DNA from: Priestia megaterium
GTDB lineage: Bacteria > Bacillota > Bacilli > Bacillales > Bacillaceae_H
Reading direction: 5' to 3'
Length of the DNA: 10,689 bases
Assembly: GCF_023824195.1 (NCBI RefSeq)
Contig: NZ_CP085451.1
Coordinates: 1-10,689, forward strand
Shown here: piece by piece, positions 1 to 5,623 of the stretch
Layout: the number at the start of each line of letters is the position of its first letter
Numbering within the stretch: position 1 is the stretch's first letter
Position numbers and translations under genes: made by a program
Notes under the pieces: generated by a model
Told to the model about the DNA's origin: nothing
Database searches by the model: none
What the model saw: the letters and a program-made list of their open reading frames with translations, nothing else

Positions 1-510
1 ATGCTGGTAAAAAAGATGTTAAATGGAATTATGATGAAAGAAATCACAATTAAAGAATTAGCTGATCAGTATGATGTAAGTACTCGTACCATCCAATTAA
101 GAATTAAGAAACTAGGATATGAATGGGACAGTAAGCAAAGTATTTATCGTTATGTTGGGGAAGAGCCAGAACCTTTAGAAGTTGATTTTAATACCCTTAT
201 TTCTAAAAATAGTAAAGTGCCAGCAGAACAAAAGCAAGCCAATAGTGAAGTAGCAGCTAGTATTAGTCATGTGAATGAAAGTGAAAGTACTAGCGCTAGC
301 TTTCCAAAAGCTAGTACGAATGCTAGCAAAGTAGATGCAATTGATATCTTGCTGCAGAATCCAAAAGACCGTTCTAAAAGAGTATATAGAGGATTTTATT
401 TTGATGACGACGTTTTAAGTATTATTGATCGAGTTCCTAAAAGTTATAAATCTGAATTGGTAAATGAAGCTTTGAGAAAAGTGTTTAAAGAAAAAGGATT
501 ATTAGAGTAA
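1..510 (+). CDS. HTH plus ribbon-helix-helix DNA-binding protein, probable plasmid replication or maintenance protein
   Basis: This 169-residue protein has two recognisable DNA-binding parts. Residues about 13-50 (ITIKELADQYDVSTRTIQLR) form a helix-turn-helix. Residues about 127-166 look like a ribbon-helix-helix: a strand RVYRGFYF, then helices DDDVLSIIDRVP and YKSELVNEALRKVFKEKG. A low-complexity Ser/Ala/Thr-rich linker (about 60-115) separates them, and its DNA holds five CTAG-centred motifs. The window starts exactly at this ATG. If the molecule is circular, GTGGAGG at 10675-10681 lies 8 bases upstream and fixes this start. Otherwise the ATGs at 31 or 34 are alternatives, but neither has a clear ribosome binding site. 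A strong terminator follows directly, so the gene is probably a single unit. I do not recognise the exact family. A replication initiator, copy-number regulator or partition adaptor are all possible. Confidence 0.7.
   Translation: MLVKKMLNGIMMKEITIKELADQYDVSTRTIQLRIKKLGYEWDSKQSIYRYVGEEPEPLEVDFNTLISKNSKVPAEQKQANSEVAASISHVNESESTSASFPKASTNASKVDAIDILLQNPKDRSKRVYRGFYFDDDVLSIIDRVPKSYKSELVNEALRKVFKEKGLLE
255..328 (+). repeat. Cluster of CTAG-centred motifs inside the first gene
   Basis: CTAG occurs at 257, 290, 296, 311 and 323, usually as GCTAGT or GCTAGC, and always in phase as Ala-Ser or Thr-Ser codons. CTAG occurs again at 10650 and 10682, just upstream of the gene if the molecule is circular. 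The cluster may be an iteron-like binding site or only a repetitive linker. Confidence 0.35.
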
Positions 511-540
511 AAAACTCACCTACATTTTAGGTGAGTTTTC
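511..540 (+). terminator. Rho-independent terminator after the first gene
   Basis: A perfect 11-bp stem (511-521 with 529-539) encloses a 7-base loop and ends in TTTT. It starts one base after the stop codon. The A-rich left arm would also let it work on the other strand. The loop and stem segment 519-528 is also perfectly complementary to 568-577 downstream, so an alternative fold exists. Confidence 0.85.
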
Positions 541-597
541 TTGCTTATTCTACAAATAGGGTTTGCAAAAATGTAGGATTTGGTAGAAAATTAGACA

Positions 598-640
598 TAA
601 GAAAAAGCCCTCAAGTTTTCGACGACTCCGAGGACTTTCT
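598..640 (-). terminator. Minus-strand terminator in the leader of the RepL-like gene, possible antisense RNA end
   Basis: Segments 604-612 and 630-638 pair over 9 bp around a 17-base loop. Read on the minus strand, the only irregular pair is a U-G wobble, and the stem is followed by CTTTTTCTT. Read on the plus strand, the same position is a C-A mismatch and a U-run is lacking. The hairpin therefore suits a transcript running leftward from the leader of the gene at 746, like the countertranscribed RNAs that control rep genes. No clear minus-strand promoter was found. Confidence 0.5.
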
Positions 641-745
641 CTAAAAAATATTAAGAAGGGATTAACCTTCAACTACATAACTTTATAAATGTATTCTAAC
701 ACAATTAGGTTAGTTCCTTCCACTACTAAATGGAGGAATTTAAAA

Positions 746-1324
746 ATGCAAAAAGCATTGCAAGAAGCCGAAAAAAAAGCTAGATTACGAGAAATTGAAA
801 ACGGTAAAGTTCTAAGTGAAGAAGAATTAAACTATGCAAACGAACTTCAAGCCAAAGCTAATTCAAAGGGAATGAAGTTGGTTCCGGAAAGAAAAATTAA
901 GAATAAAGTGAGGTTTGTACAGTTGATTCAAGAAAATATTTTATATTTAAGGGATATAAAATACTTAACTACTGCAGAGAAAAACTTTTTAATGGATTTA
1001 GTTCCTAATGTTGAATTTTCTTCTAACTGTATAGTTAATGATTCTAGACAAGTTAATTCACTTCCCGTTACTCAAAGTGATCTTGCAGAAATATTAGGAA
1101 AAAAGAAACAAAATATAAATCCGATTATAAAAGGCTTGATTGATAAAGGTATCTTAGCAAGGTCAGAAAGCGGAATAGAAGATAATAATGTCAGAGCATA
1201 TGCTTTATTTATTAATCCTCACATTATGTTTTCTGGAGATAAAGACAACATAAATGGTACACTAAAAGCTATGTTTAGAAAAACACCTAAAGAATTAAAA
1301 AATCTACCTATTAGACTATTTTAA
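746..1324 (+). CDS. Winged-helix plasmid replication protein, RepL-like
   Basis: This 192-residue protein has a charged helical N-terminal part (1-70) and a C-terminal winged helix (about 75-160). In the winged helix, LPVTQSDLAEILGKKKQNIN is the turn-helix and recognition helix. The following VRAYALFINPHIMFSGDKDN resembles the conserved 'Y-x-I-N-P-x-x-x-F-x-G' wing of Firmicute RepL proteins. The start at 746 is chosen because GGAGG at 732-736 lies 9 bases upstream. The frame stays open back to an ATG at 689, but that codon has no close ribosome binding site. A terminator overlaps the stop codon, and two dyad repeats that could be its binding sites follow. The likely role is replication initiation or its control. 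A MarR-like regulator is the alternative, and the family assignment rests on motif memory only. Confidence 0.65.
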   Translation: MQKALQEAEKKARLREIENGKVLSEEELNYANELQAKANSKGMKLVPERKIKNKVRFVQLIQENILYLRDIKYLTTAEKNFLMDLVPNVEFSSNCIVNDSRQVNSLPVTQSDLAEILGKKKQNINPIIKGLIDKGILARSESGIEDNNVRAYALFINPHIMFSGDKDNINGTLKAMFRKTPKELKNLPIRLF

Positions 1325-1350
1325 GAACCTGTAACAAGGTTCTTTTTTTG
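1323..1350 (+). terminator. Rho-independent terminator after the RepL-like gene
   Basis: An 8-bp stem (1323-1330 with 1337-1344) closes a 6-base loop and runs into a stretch of T bases. It overlaps the end of the stop codon. Confidence 0.85.
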
Positions 1351-1354
1351 TTTT

Positions 1355-1402
1355 CGTAGTAATGATTTTTCATTACGAAAGTAATGATTTTTCATTACTA
1401 CG
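1355..1402. repeat. Two 18-bp dyad repeats, iteron-like or operator
   Basis: GTAATGATTTTTCATTAC occurs at 1359-1376 and again, identical, at 1381-1398. Each copy is itself an inverted repeat (GTAATG/CATTAC), and start-to-start spacing is 22 bp, about two helical turns. The whole block is also bounded by CGTAGTAATG and CATTACTACG, making a larger palindrome. It lies just after the RepL-like gene, so it is a candidate origin or Rep-binding site. Confidence 0.55.
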
Positions 1403-1480
1403 GAATTAGACTAAAATCCTTTAGTATCAAGTGTTAAAGCCATGTTTAAAAAGTCTTCTCTTCTCACTCTATATTAAATA

Positions 1481-1523
1481 GCAATTCGCTGATAGAATTG
1501 CAAGGGTCTTTTTATATTTTTTT
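1481..1523 (+). terminator. Hairpin with T-rich tail
   Basis: A 7-bp stem, GCAATTC (1481-1487) with GAATTGC (1495-1501), is followed by a T-rich run from 1508 to 1523. No gene ends near it on the plus strand, so it may insulate the structured region or end a non-coding transcript. Confidence 0.45.
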
Positions 1524-1558
1524 CGTGTAAAAAAAAGAAACTGAATTGGCTATTTTTC

Positions 1559-1838
1559 ATGCAAGGTTCGAGTAGTATTTTTTAAGAAAAACACTTAAAA
1601 AATCTCCACTCTTTTCTCCTTGCATTTCAAATTTCGGCAGAGTTGGTTATATCGCCAAGCCGAACATACCCAAAACGAAGTTTAAAATGATCGGCTTGTG
1701 ACGGCCATTATATCTGCCGAACCGCCAGAGCAGCCGTCCATAGTTGGTAATTTTAATAAAAATAGATTACACAAACGGGGACTAGTCCCCGGACCCCTAG
1801 CCAGCACGCCACCCCAAAACGAACGGGGTTGCACGAGT
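1559..1838. other. Long structured non-coding region, candidate replication origin element
   Basis: I see no gene here, but several nested inverted repeats. ATGCAAGG (1559-1566) pairs with CCTTGCAT (1618-1625), and inside it ATTTTTTAAG (1577-1586) pairs with CTTAAAAAAT (1594-1603). TCGGCAGA (1634-1641) pairs with TCTGCCGA (1713-1720), enclosing CAAGCCGA (1656-1663) with TCGGCTTG (1691-1698). A perfect 16-bp palindrome CGGGGACTAGTCCCCG stands at 1776-1791, and ACCCC/GGGGT pair at 1811-1829. Base composition is more GC-rich than the flanks. A single-strand origin, a theta origin or another cis-acting locus would fit. I could not match it to a named sso type. Confidence 0.45.
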
Positions 1839-1869
1839 AAAGTTATAACTCAAAATTAAAGTGAATAGC

Positions 1870-1888
1870 ATGCACGGGGGGCGTGCAT
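1870..1888. promoter_or_regulatory. G-run motif site A (palindromic)
   Basis: TGCACG (1871-1876) and CGTGCA (1882-1887) flank a G run and extend by one more pair. The site contains TGCACGGGGGGCGT, the motif shared with the other sites around the DUF3967 gene. Copies of TAAAGTTATAA lie on both sides (near 1838 and 1899), and the second ends in a TATAAT (1905-1910). Confidence 0.5.
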
Positions 1889-1964
1889 CTGTTTTTAATA
1901 AAGTTATAATTTAATCAAATAATACAGCTTGTAAACATTGGTATATCAGTACTTGACTGGGGTT

Positions 1965-2012
1965 GAACGCCCCCCGTGCACGCAAAAAAAAAGATGTGCA
2001 TGGGGGGCGTTC
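1965..2012. promoter_or_regulatory. G-run motif sites B and C forming a 17-bp inverted repeat
   Basis: Site B (minus orientation, 1965-1980) and site C (plus orientation, 1997-2012) are TGCAYGGGGGGCGTTC copies facing each other. They give a stem of 1965-1981 with 1996-2012 that has one G-T wobble and a 14-base A-rich loop. The structure lies about 80 bp upstream of the DUF3967 gene start. It is a candidate operator or centromere-like site, and as RNA it would form a very stable leader hairpin. Confidence 0.55.
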
Positions 2013-2071
2013 TTTGTTATTCTTTAAAGGACATTTTAGATGAGAAATATAACTATTTACATAAATATGCG

Positions 2072-2089
2072 TGCACGGGAGGGAACGGC
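2072..2089 (+). promoter_or_regulatory. Degenerate motif site D overlapping the ribosome binding site
   Basis: TGCACGGGAGGGAACGGC shares the TGCACGGG half with sites A and B, and 14 of 16 bases with a second element at 2347-2362 inside the gene. Its GGGAGG (2078-2083) is the Shine-Dalgarno sequence of the ATG at 2090. A protein bound here would block translation start or transcription. Confidence 0.4.
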
Positions 2090-2602
2090 ATGTCAGATGC
2101 AAAGCTTGGCCAAGAACCAGCTTATTGGACTAGTGAAGTAGCAAAGAAACTAGAGGTATCAGATAGTACTTTAAGAAAGTGGTGTATCCAATTAGAGGCC
2201 ACGGGTTATAAGTTTGTTAAAGGAGAGAATGATAGTCGGGCTTTCACTAAACATGACTTAAATGCTTTACAACTATTTAAGCAACTCGTAAAAGTTCAAA
2301 GAAAAACCAAAGAGGTAGCATCTTTAGAAGTAGTTGAGCGTTATGGTGCACGGCAAGGAACGCCCCCCATGCAACCTGCACAAATGGCCGTTCAAGCTCA
2401 TGAGTTCAAAGATAAAATTGATGATATGGCTCAAAGTATTGAAGAAATAAAAAAACAATTACATGAACAAATGGAATTTAATAAAAAGCTTGTAGAACGT
2501 ATGGATCAGCAAAGCATGAGTCATATACGTGAAATTCAGGAAACGAGAAAGCAACTTGCTGCTGCTCAGGAAAAAAAGAAGTGGTGGGAATTTTGGAAAT
2601 AA
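2090..2602 (+). CDS. MerR-like HTH, coiled-coil DUF3967 protein
   Basis: This 170-residue protein starts with a MerR-type helix-turn-helix (about 8-65; YWTSEVAKKLEVSDSTLRKW, then SRAFTKHDLNALQLF). A short linker (86-95, GARQGTPPMQ) follows, then a long charged coiled coil (about 105-160), and the chain ends in KKWWEFWK. This order matches Bacillus plasmid proteins with a C-terminal DUF3967 segment and recalls RacA-like chromosome anchoring proteins. The aromatic-lysine tail could touch membrane or a partner, which is inference. Start 2090 is chosen because GGGAGG lies 6 bases upstream. The frame is open back to 1976, but that earlier start falls in the inverted repeat. Several copies of a G-run motif lie upstream and one lies inside the linker codons, suggesting autoregulation or a partition role. 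Confidence 0.75.
   Translation: MSDAKLGQEPAYWTSEVAKKLEVSDSTLRKWCIQLEATGYKFVKGENDSRAFTKHDLNALQLFKQLVKVQRKTKEVASLEVVERYGARQGTPPMQPAQMAVQAHEFKDKIDDMAQSIEEIKKQLHEQMEFNKKLVERMDQQSMSHIREIQETRKQLAAAQEKKKWWEFWK
2347..2373. promoter_or_regulatory. Composite motif site E inside the DUF3967 coding sequence
   Basis: Segment 2358-2373 is the exact reverse complement of site C (TGCATGGGGGGCGTTC). Segment 2347-2362, overlapping it, matches site D in 14 of 16 bases. Together they encode residues 86-95, the linker between the DNA-binding and coiled-coil domains, so a DNA site appears embedded in coding sequence. Confidence 0.5.
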
Positions 2603-2636
2603 AAAAGGACTGCTAGCTAGTTAGCAGTCCTTTTTT
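2601..2636 (+). terminator. Rho-independent terminator after the DUF3967 gene
   Basis: A perfect 15-bp stem (2601-2615 with 2622-2636) has a 6-base loop and ends in T bases. The symmetric A and T arms make it usable from both sides. Confidence 0.9.
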
Positions 2637-2779
2637 ATTTAAATGGTTTGTTTCCGATAACATCTTAATCTCTACTTTTATTATAACCTTATTTGAAAAT
2701 TATTTATAGACTGTTTTTCTACTCATGTCCGGCCTTATACTGTTATACGCAAGTCAAAAAGTATAAAGGGTGTGGCTAT

Positions 2780-3196
2780 ATGAATGACAAAAAGAATGTC
2801 TTAGATCCTGGTCCATTTTTTCATGGTACTAAAGCAGAACTGAAAATCGGAGACCTGCTTGAACCATTGTACTTATCCAATTATCAGGATAAAAAATCTA
2901 ACCATATCTATTTTACTGGAACATTAAACGCTGCTAAATGGGGTGCTGAATTAGCAAGGTCTAATTCAAAAGAGAGAATTTATGTTGTAGAACCATTAGG
3001 CGATTTTGAAAATGATCCAAATTTAACTGACAAAAAATTCCCTGGAAACCCAACACGTTCTTATAGATCTAAATCTCCCTTGAAAATAGTGGCTGAATTA
3101 GGTTCATGGGAAAGACACTCTGATGAAGAAATAAATCATATGCTTACATCCTTAAAAAAGTTAAGTGAAGAAGGAAAAAATGTAATATACGATTGA
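2780..3196 (+). CDS. arr: NAD(+)-rifampin ADP-ribosyltransferase, Arr type
   Basis: Arr enzymes inactivate rifamycins by moving ADP-ribose from NAD+ onto a hydroxyl of the ansa bridge. This 138-residue protein is close to the usual length (about 140) and carries the family signatures: FFHGTKAELKIGDLL, HIYFTGTLNAAKWGAELA, RIYVVEPLGDFENDPN and DKKFPGNPTRSYRS. His-15, Tyr-44 and Asp-79 sit where the NAD-binding and catalytic residues of mycobacterial Arr are found. The start at 2780 has AAAGGG (2765-2770) 9 bases upstream. The frame runs back to a TTG at 2693, but that extension is not family-like. It stands alone between two terminator-like hairpins, which fits an acquired cassette. No missing key residue is visible, so it is probably active. 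I saw no clear promoter. Confidence 0.92.
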   Translation: MNDKKNVLDPGPFFHGTKAELKIGDLLEPLYLSNYQDKKSNHIYFTGTLNAAKWGAELARSNSKERIYVVEPLGDFENDPNLTDKKFPGNPTRSYRSKSPLKIVAELGSWERHSDEEINHMLTSLKKLSEEGKNVIYD

Positions 3197-3234
3197 TTCT
3201 CATACTATTTAAACCTCAGTTAAATGCCAGATGA

Positions 3235-3289
3235 ACAATGAAGGCGGCCTTATAAACTGATATATAATGGCGGCCTTTGTTATGGCTAT
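3235..3289 (+). repeat. GC-rich hairpin element, copy 1
   Basis: AAGGCGGCC and GGCGGCCTT form a 9-bp stem with one G-G mismatch around an AT-rich loop, followed by TTTGTT. It serves plausibly as the terminator of arr. A related copy lies at 3889-3944 in the same orientation, with about seven mismatches and one gap over 56 bases. Confidence 0.6.
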
Positions 3290-3353
3290 AAATGTTATAA
3301 ATATAAAGGTTTAGAACAAAATATGACGTAGCATTTATAAATTGTTGGAGATA

Positions 3354-3722
3354 TTAAATAAAATCAATTCCTTTAACCTTACTCATTCTCTTATGGTTTT
3401 TTAAAATTGTTAGATGTGCTTCTTGATCTGTCATACAAAAAAATCCGCCTTTCACTTTTTCCCATCCATATTTCTTCATATATTGAATTGTATATAAATT
3501 TTCAATTTCTTCGGCTCTATTAAAGGTTATCATTCCTAAATCAATAATCTCTTTAATTTTTTGAGGGGGATGTTTCTTTGTCTAAGCAGATCCTCGACCT
3601 TTAAAATGTTTTTTTATTCGTTTCTTTGTGTCATTACTGGTTTGTCCAACATAGTAATTATGATTTTCTAATTTCAAAACATAAATATATCTATGCTGAA
3701 TACTATCGTTTTCAATTGGCAT
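3354..3722 (-). pseudogene. GIY-YIG endonuclease family gene interrupted by one amber codon
   Basis: On the minus strand an ATG at 3722-3720 has AAGGAGG (3736-3730) 7 bases upstream and opens a 122-residue reading frame. The single TAG at codon 47 (3584-3582) is its only internal stop. The translation carries GIY-YIG landmarks: RYIYVLKLENHNYYVGQTSN, then KRIKKHF, and after the stop TKKHPPQKIKEI and EEIENLYTIQYMKKYGW. Family members usually have Trp before TKxHP, so TGG to TAG (C to T at 3583 on the plus strand) explains the break. The rest of the frame is intact, which points to a recent mutation. GIY-YIG proteins of this small type are nucleases often seen on mobile DNA. No terminator hairpin was noted after the stop on this strand. 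Confidence 0.8.
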
Positions 3723-3888
3723 GGGAAAACCTCCTTGAATACTAAGCTTTGATTTATTATATATGTAAAATATAGGATATTGGGGATGAATTGCTACAAT
3801 ACATATAATTAAACCAACAATTTTTATAAAAAATATTGAATGATGAAAGATAAAGGGATCGATTTAAGAATAAACATATAGCATACAT

Positions 3889-3944
3889 ACAATGAAGGCC
3901 GCCTTATAGATTTATACATAATGGGCGGCCTTTGTTGTGACTAT
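3889..3944 (+). repeat. GC-rich hairpin element, copy 2
   Basis: AAGGCCGCC (3895-3903) pairs perfectly with GGCGGCCTT. The element matches copy 1 at 3235-3289 both inside and outside the stem (ACAATGAAGG, TTTGTT). The two copies bracket the broken GIY-YIG gene. Confidence 0.6.
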
Positions 3945-4103
3945 GACTTAAAGGGGGAAACCTTTATTAGTAAAAATAGAAGTTTTCTACTGATGGCCGT
4001 CGTGATCAACCTTGCTATATGGATCTTTGTTCAGGAACAAATGACAAATGCCAAAGTTGAACAGCCTATTCTATCGATTGACCAACCTACGATGTGTAAA
4101 TGA
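3921..4103 (+). CDS. Possible small single-span membrane protein, start uncertain
   Basis: The frame encodes one hydrophobic stretch (FLLMAVVINLAIWIFV) followed by a short polar tail with a Cys near the end. The ATG at 3921 lies inside the hairpin of the repeat copy and has no ribosome binding site. AAGGGGG at 3951-3957 would suit a start about 8 bases later, where only an ATT codon (3966) is in frame, giving a protein of about 45 residues. An internal ATG at 3993 is another option. I do not recognise the family. The hydrophobic segment and the terminator after the stop favour a real gene, while the missing standard start argues for caution. Confidence 0.4.
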   Translation: MGGLCCDYDLKGETFISKNRSFLLMAVVINLAIWIFVQEQMTNAKVEQPILSIDQPTMCK

Positions 4104-4116
4104 ATAATGTTTATTT

Positions 4117-4153
4117 AAAAAGCAAAAGGGCATCCTCTTGCTTTTTATTTTTT
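4117..4153 (+). terminator. Rho-independent terminator
   Basis: AAAAAGCAA (4117-4125) pairs with TTGCTTTTT (4138-4146), and T bases follow. It lies 14 bases after the stop of the small membrane frame. Confidence 0.75.
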
Positions 4154-4286
4154 ACAGCGGCCAAGCTACTATGACGTATCTTCAAATGAGCATATTGGGT
4201 GCGAAGCGGCAGCCGATACGCTTATTTTCATAAATAAATACTTCCAGGGCAAACTAAACAATATGGTTTATATGCTATGGAGGTAA
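4152..4286 (+). pseudogene. Open protein-like remnant without a start
   Basis: The frame reads RPSYYDVSSNEHIGCEAAAD, continues with TLIFINKYFQGKLNNMVYML and then WR before TAA at 4284. It has a plausible amino-acid composition but starts directly after a terminator and has no start codon before 4263. It overlaps the ribosome binding site of the DUF3231 gene. It may be the 3' end of a lost gene, or chance. Confidence 0.2.
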
Positions 4287-4291
4287 GTAAT

Positions 4292-5287
4292 TTGAATAAG
4301 AAAAATGATACTAGATTAACCTCTTCAGAAATTACAAGTCTGTGGGTTCAATATATGAGGGAAACGATGGCAATTTGCATCAGTAAATATGTATTAGCAA
4401 CTGTTAAAGATCCTGAAGTTCATTCTCTTTTTGGATTTTGTTTAGAACTATCTCAAAAACATCTCAAAGTGTTAAAAAAAATCTTAAATGCAGAAAATTT
4501 CCCTCTACCAAATGGTTTTACAGATAAAGATGTAAATTTGGAAGCTCCACCTTTATTCACGGATTCACTTTGGTTACATTACATACATGTTATGACGATT
4601 CATGGATTATCAGGACATAGCATGTCATTTAGTAGTTCTATTCGGAAAGATATTAGGGATCTTTATTATCAATGTAACATGGACGCGATGGATGTTTATA
4701 ACAGATCAATTGATATTCTCTTATCTAAGGGCCTTTATGAAAGAGATCCTTATTTTTCAATGCCCCAAGGTGTCGAGTACATAACAGAATTAGGATATGC
4801 AATGGATATATTGGGAAAGAAAAGACCTTTAAATTCGATGGAGGCAGGAAATATATATACTGATTTAAAGAAAAGTATTTCAGCAAAAGCTATTCTTCTC
4901 GGATTTCAGCAGGTAACCCAAGATAAAAAAATACGTAAGTTTATGGAGGATGGTTTAAATTTAGTTAATAAGCATATAGGTCTTTTTTCTTCACTGTTAC
5001 ATGAAGGAGGTCTCCATACCCCACCGTTATTAGACAGAGAAGTTACAAATTCTAAGATCGCACCTTTTTCAGATAAATTAATGCTATTTCATGCCGGATT
5101 TATGTTTAATTTAGCTATGATATATTATTCGGTTACTATGTCTGTCAGTATGAGAATTGATGTAGTAGGACACTGTGAAGCATCGATTCTAAGAGATTTA
5201 AAACTTACTACCAGTTGGGGAAATATTATGATTGAAAGAGGATGGATAGAAAAGCCACCAGAAGCAAATGATCGAACTGAGTTATAA
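4292..5287 (+). CDS. DUF3231 family protein (two-domain helical, ferritin-like type)
   Basis: This 331-residue, mostly helical protein consists of two similar halves of about 165 residues. In each half a 'KH(I/L)xxxxxLL' helix precedes a Pro-rich turn: KHLKVLKKILNAENFPLPNG in the first and KHIGLFSSLLHEGGLHTPPL in the second. Segments rich in His, Met and Tyr (LWLHYIHVMTIHGLSGHS, LMLFHAGFMFNLAMIYYS) follow. That is the layout of DUF3231 proteins, common in Bacillaceae chromosomes and plasmids and of unknown function. The start is taken as TTG 4292, since GGAGGT (4279-4284) lies 7 bases upstream. The ATG at 4277 overlaps that site and would have none of its own. The gene appears to stand alone. 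No sharp terminator is seen before the hairpin array that leads to oriT. Confidence 0.82.
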   Translation: MNKKNDTRLTSSEITSLWVQYMRETMAICISKYVLATVKDPEVHSLFGFCLELSQKHLKVLKKILNAENFPLPNGFTDKDVNLEAPPLFTDSLWLHYIHVMTIHGLSGHSMSFSSSIRKDIRDLYYQCNMDAMDVYNRSIDILLSKGLYERDPYFSMPQGVEYITELGYAMDILGKKRPLNSMEAGNIYTDLKKSISAKAILLGFQQVTQDKKIRKFMEDGLNLVNKHIGLFSSLLHEGGLHTPPLLDREVTNSKIAPFSDKLMLFHAGFMFNLAMIYYSVTMSVSMRIDVVGHCEASILRDLKLTTSWGNIMIERGWIEKPPEANDRTEL

Positions 5288-5623
5288 CTATAAAAAGAAG
5301 TAGCATTCTAAATTCCGCCATTGTCAATGGTAAGCGGACCGTAGGGAGCATTAAGGAATTGACAATGTCACTACGCCAAGACCCTCTTGGCACTCAAACA
5401 AACGAGTTTGTTTGACGCCAACCGGCGAGGGAGCCCCCTCAAAAAAGTGAGGGGGTTGGGGGAGTTTTTCGAATGGGGTTAAGGGGAAGAGTTCCCCTTA
5501 CAGGTGGTGGACGGCGTCCACGGTCTTAACGAAAAAGGGGATCCGTTTAGGATGTCTTTTTTTTCGTTTTGGCGGAGCCAAACACAGGGAGGAACTCCGA
5601 CCGCCACCTCGTAGAGCGCGCTC
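5288..5623. other. Hairpin array upstream of oriT, no gene
   Basis: This GC-richer stretch holds no convincing gene but many inverted repeats. They are CATTGTCAAT/ATTGACAATG (5319-5328, 5358-5367), GCCAAG/CTTGGC (5375-5391), TCAAACAAAC/GTTTGTTTGA (5394-5415), CCCCCTCA/TGAGGGGG (5434-5455), TAAGGGGAA/TTCCCCTTA (5480-5500) and GTGGAC/GTCCAC (5507-5521). AACGAAAAA/TTTTTCGTT lies around 5528-5568 and GAGCGCGCTC is at 5614-5623. Such arrays can be folded as single strands during transfer or act as transcription barriers before mob. Confidence 0.6.

Noticed and set aside
1355..1402. CRISPR-like short repeats
   Set aside because: There are only two copies, with a 4-base spacer, and no cas genes; a dyad binding site explains them better.
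1911..2102. Minus-strand frame of 63 residues
   Set aside because: It runs across the inverted repeat and the start of the DUF3967 gene, has no ribosome binding site and a Cys/Pro-rich composition from the C runs.
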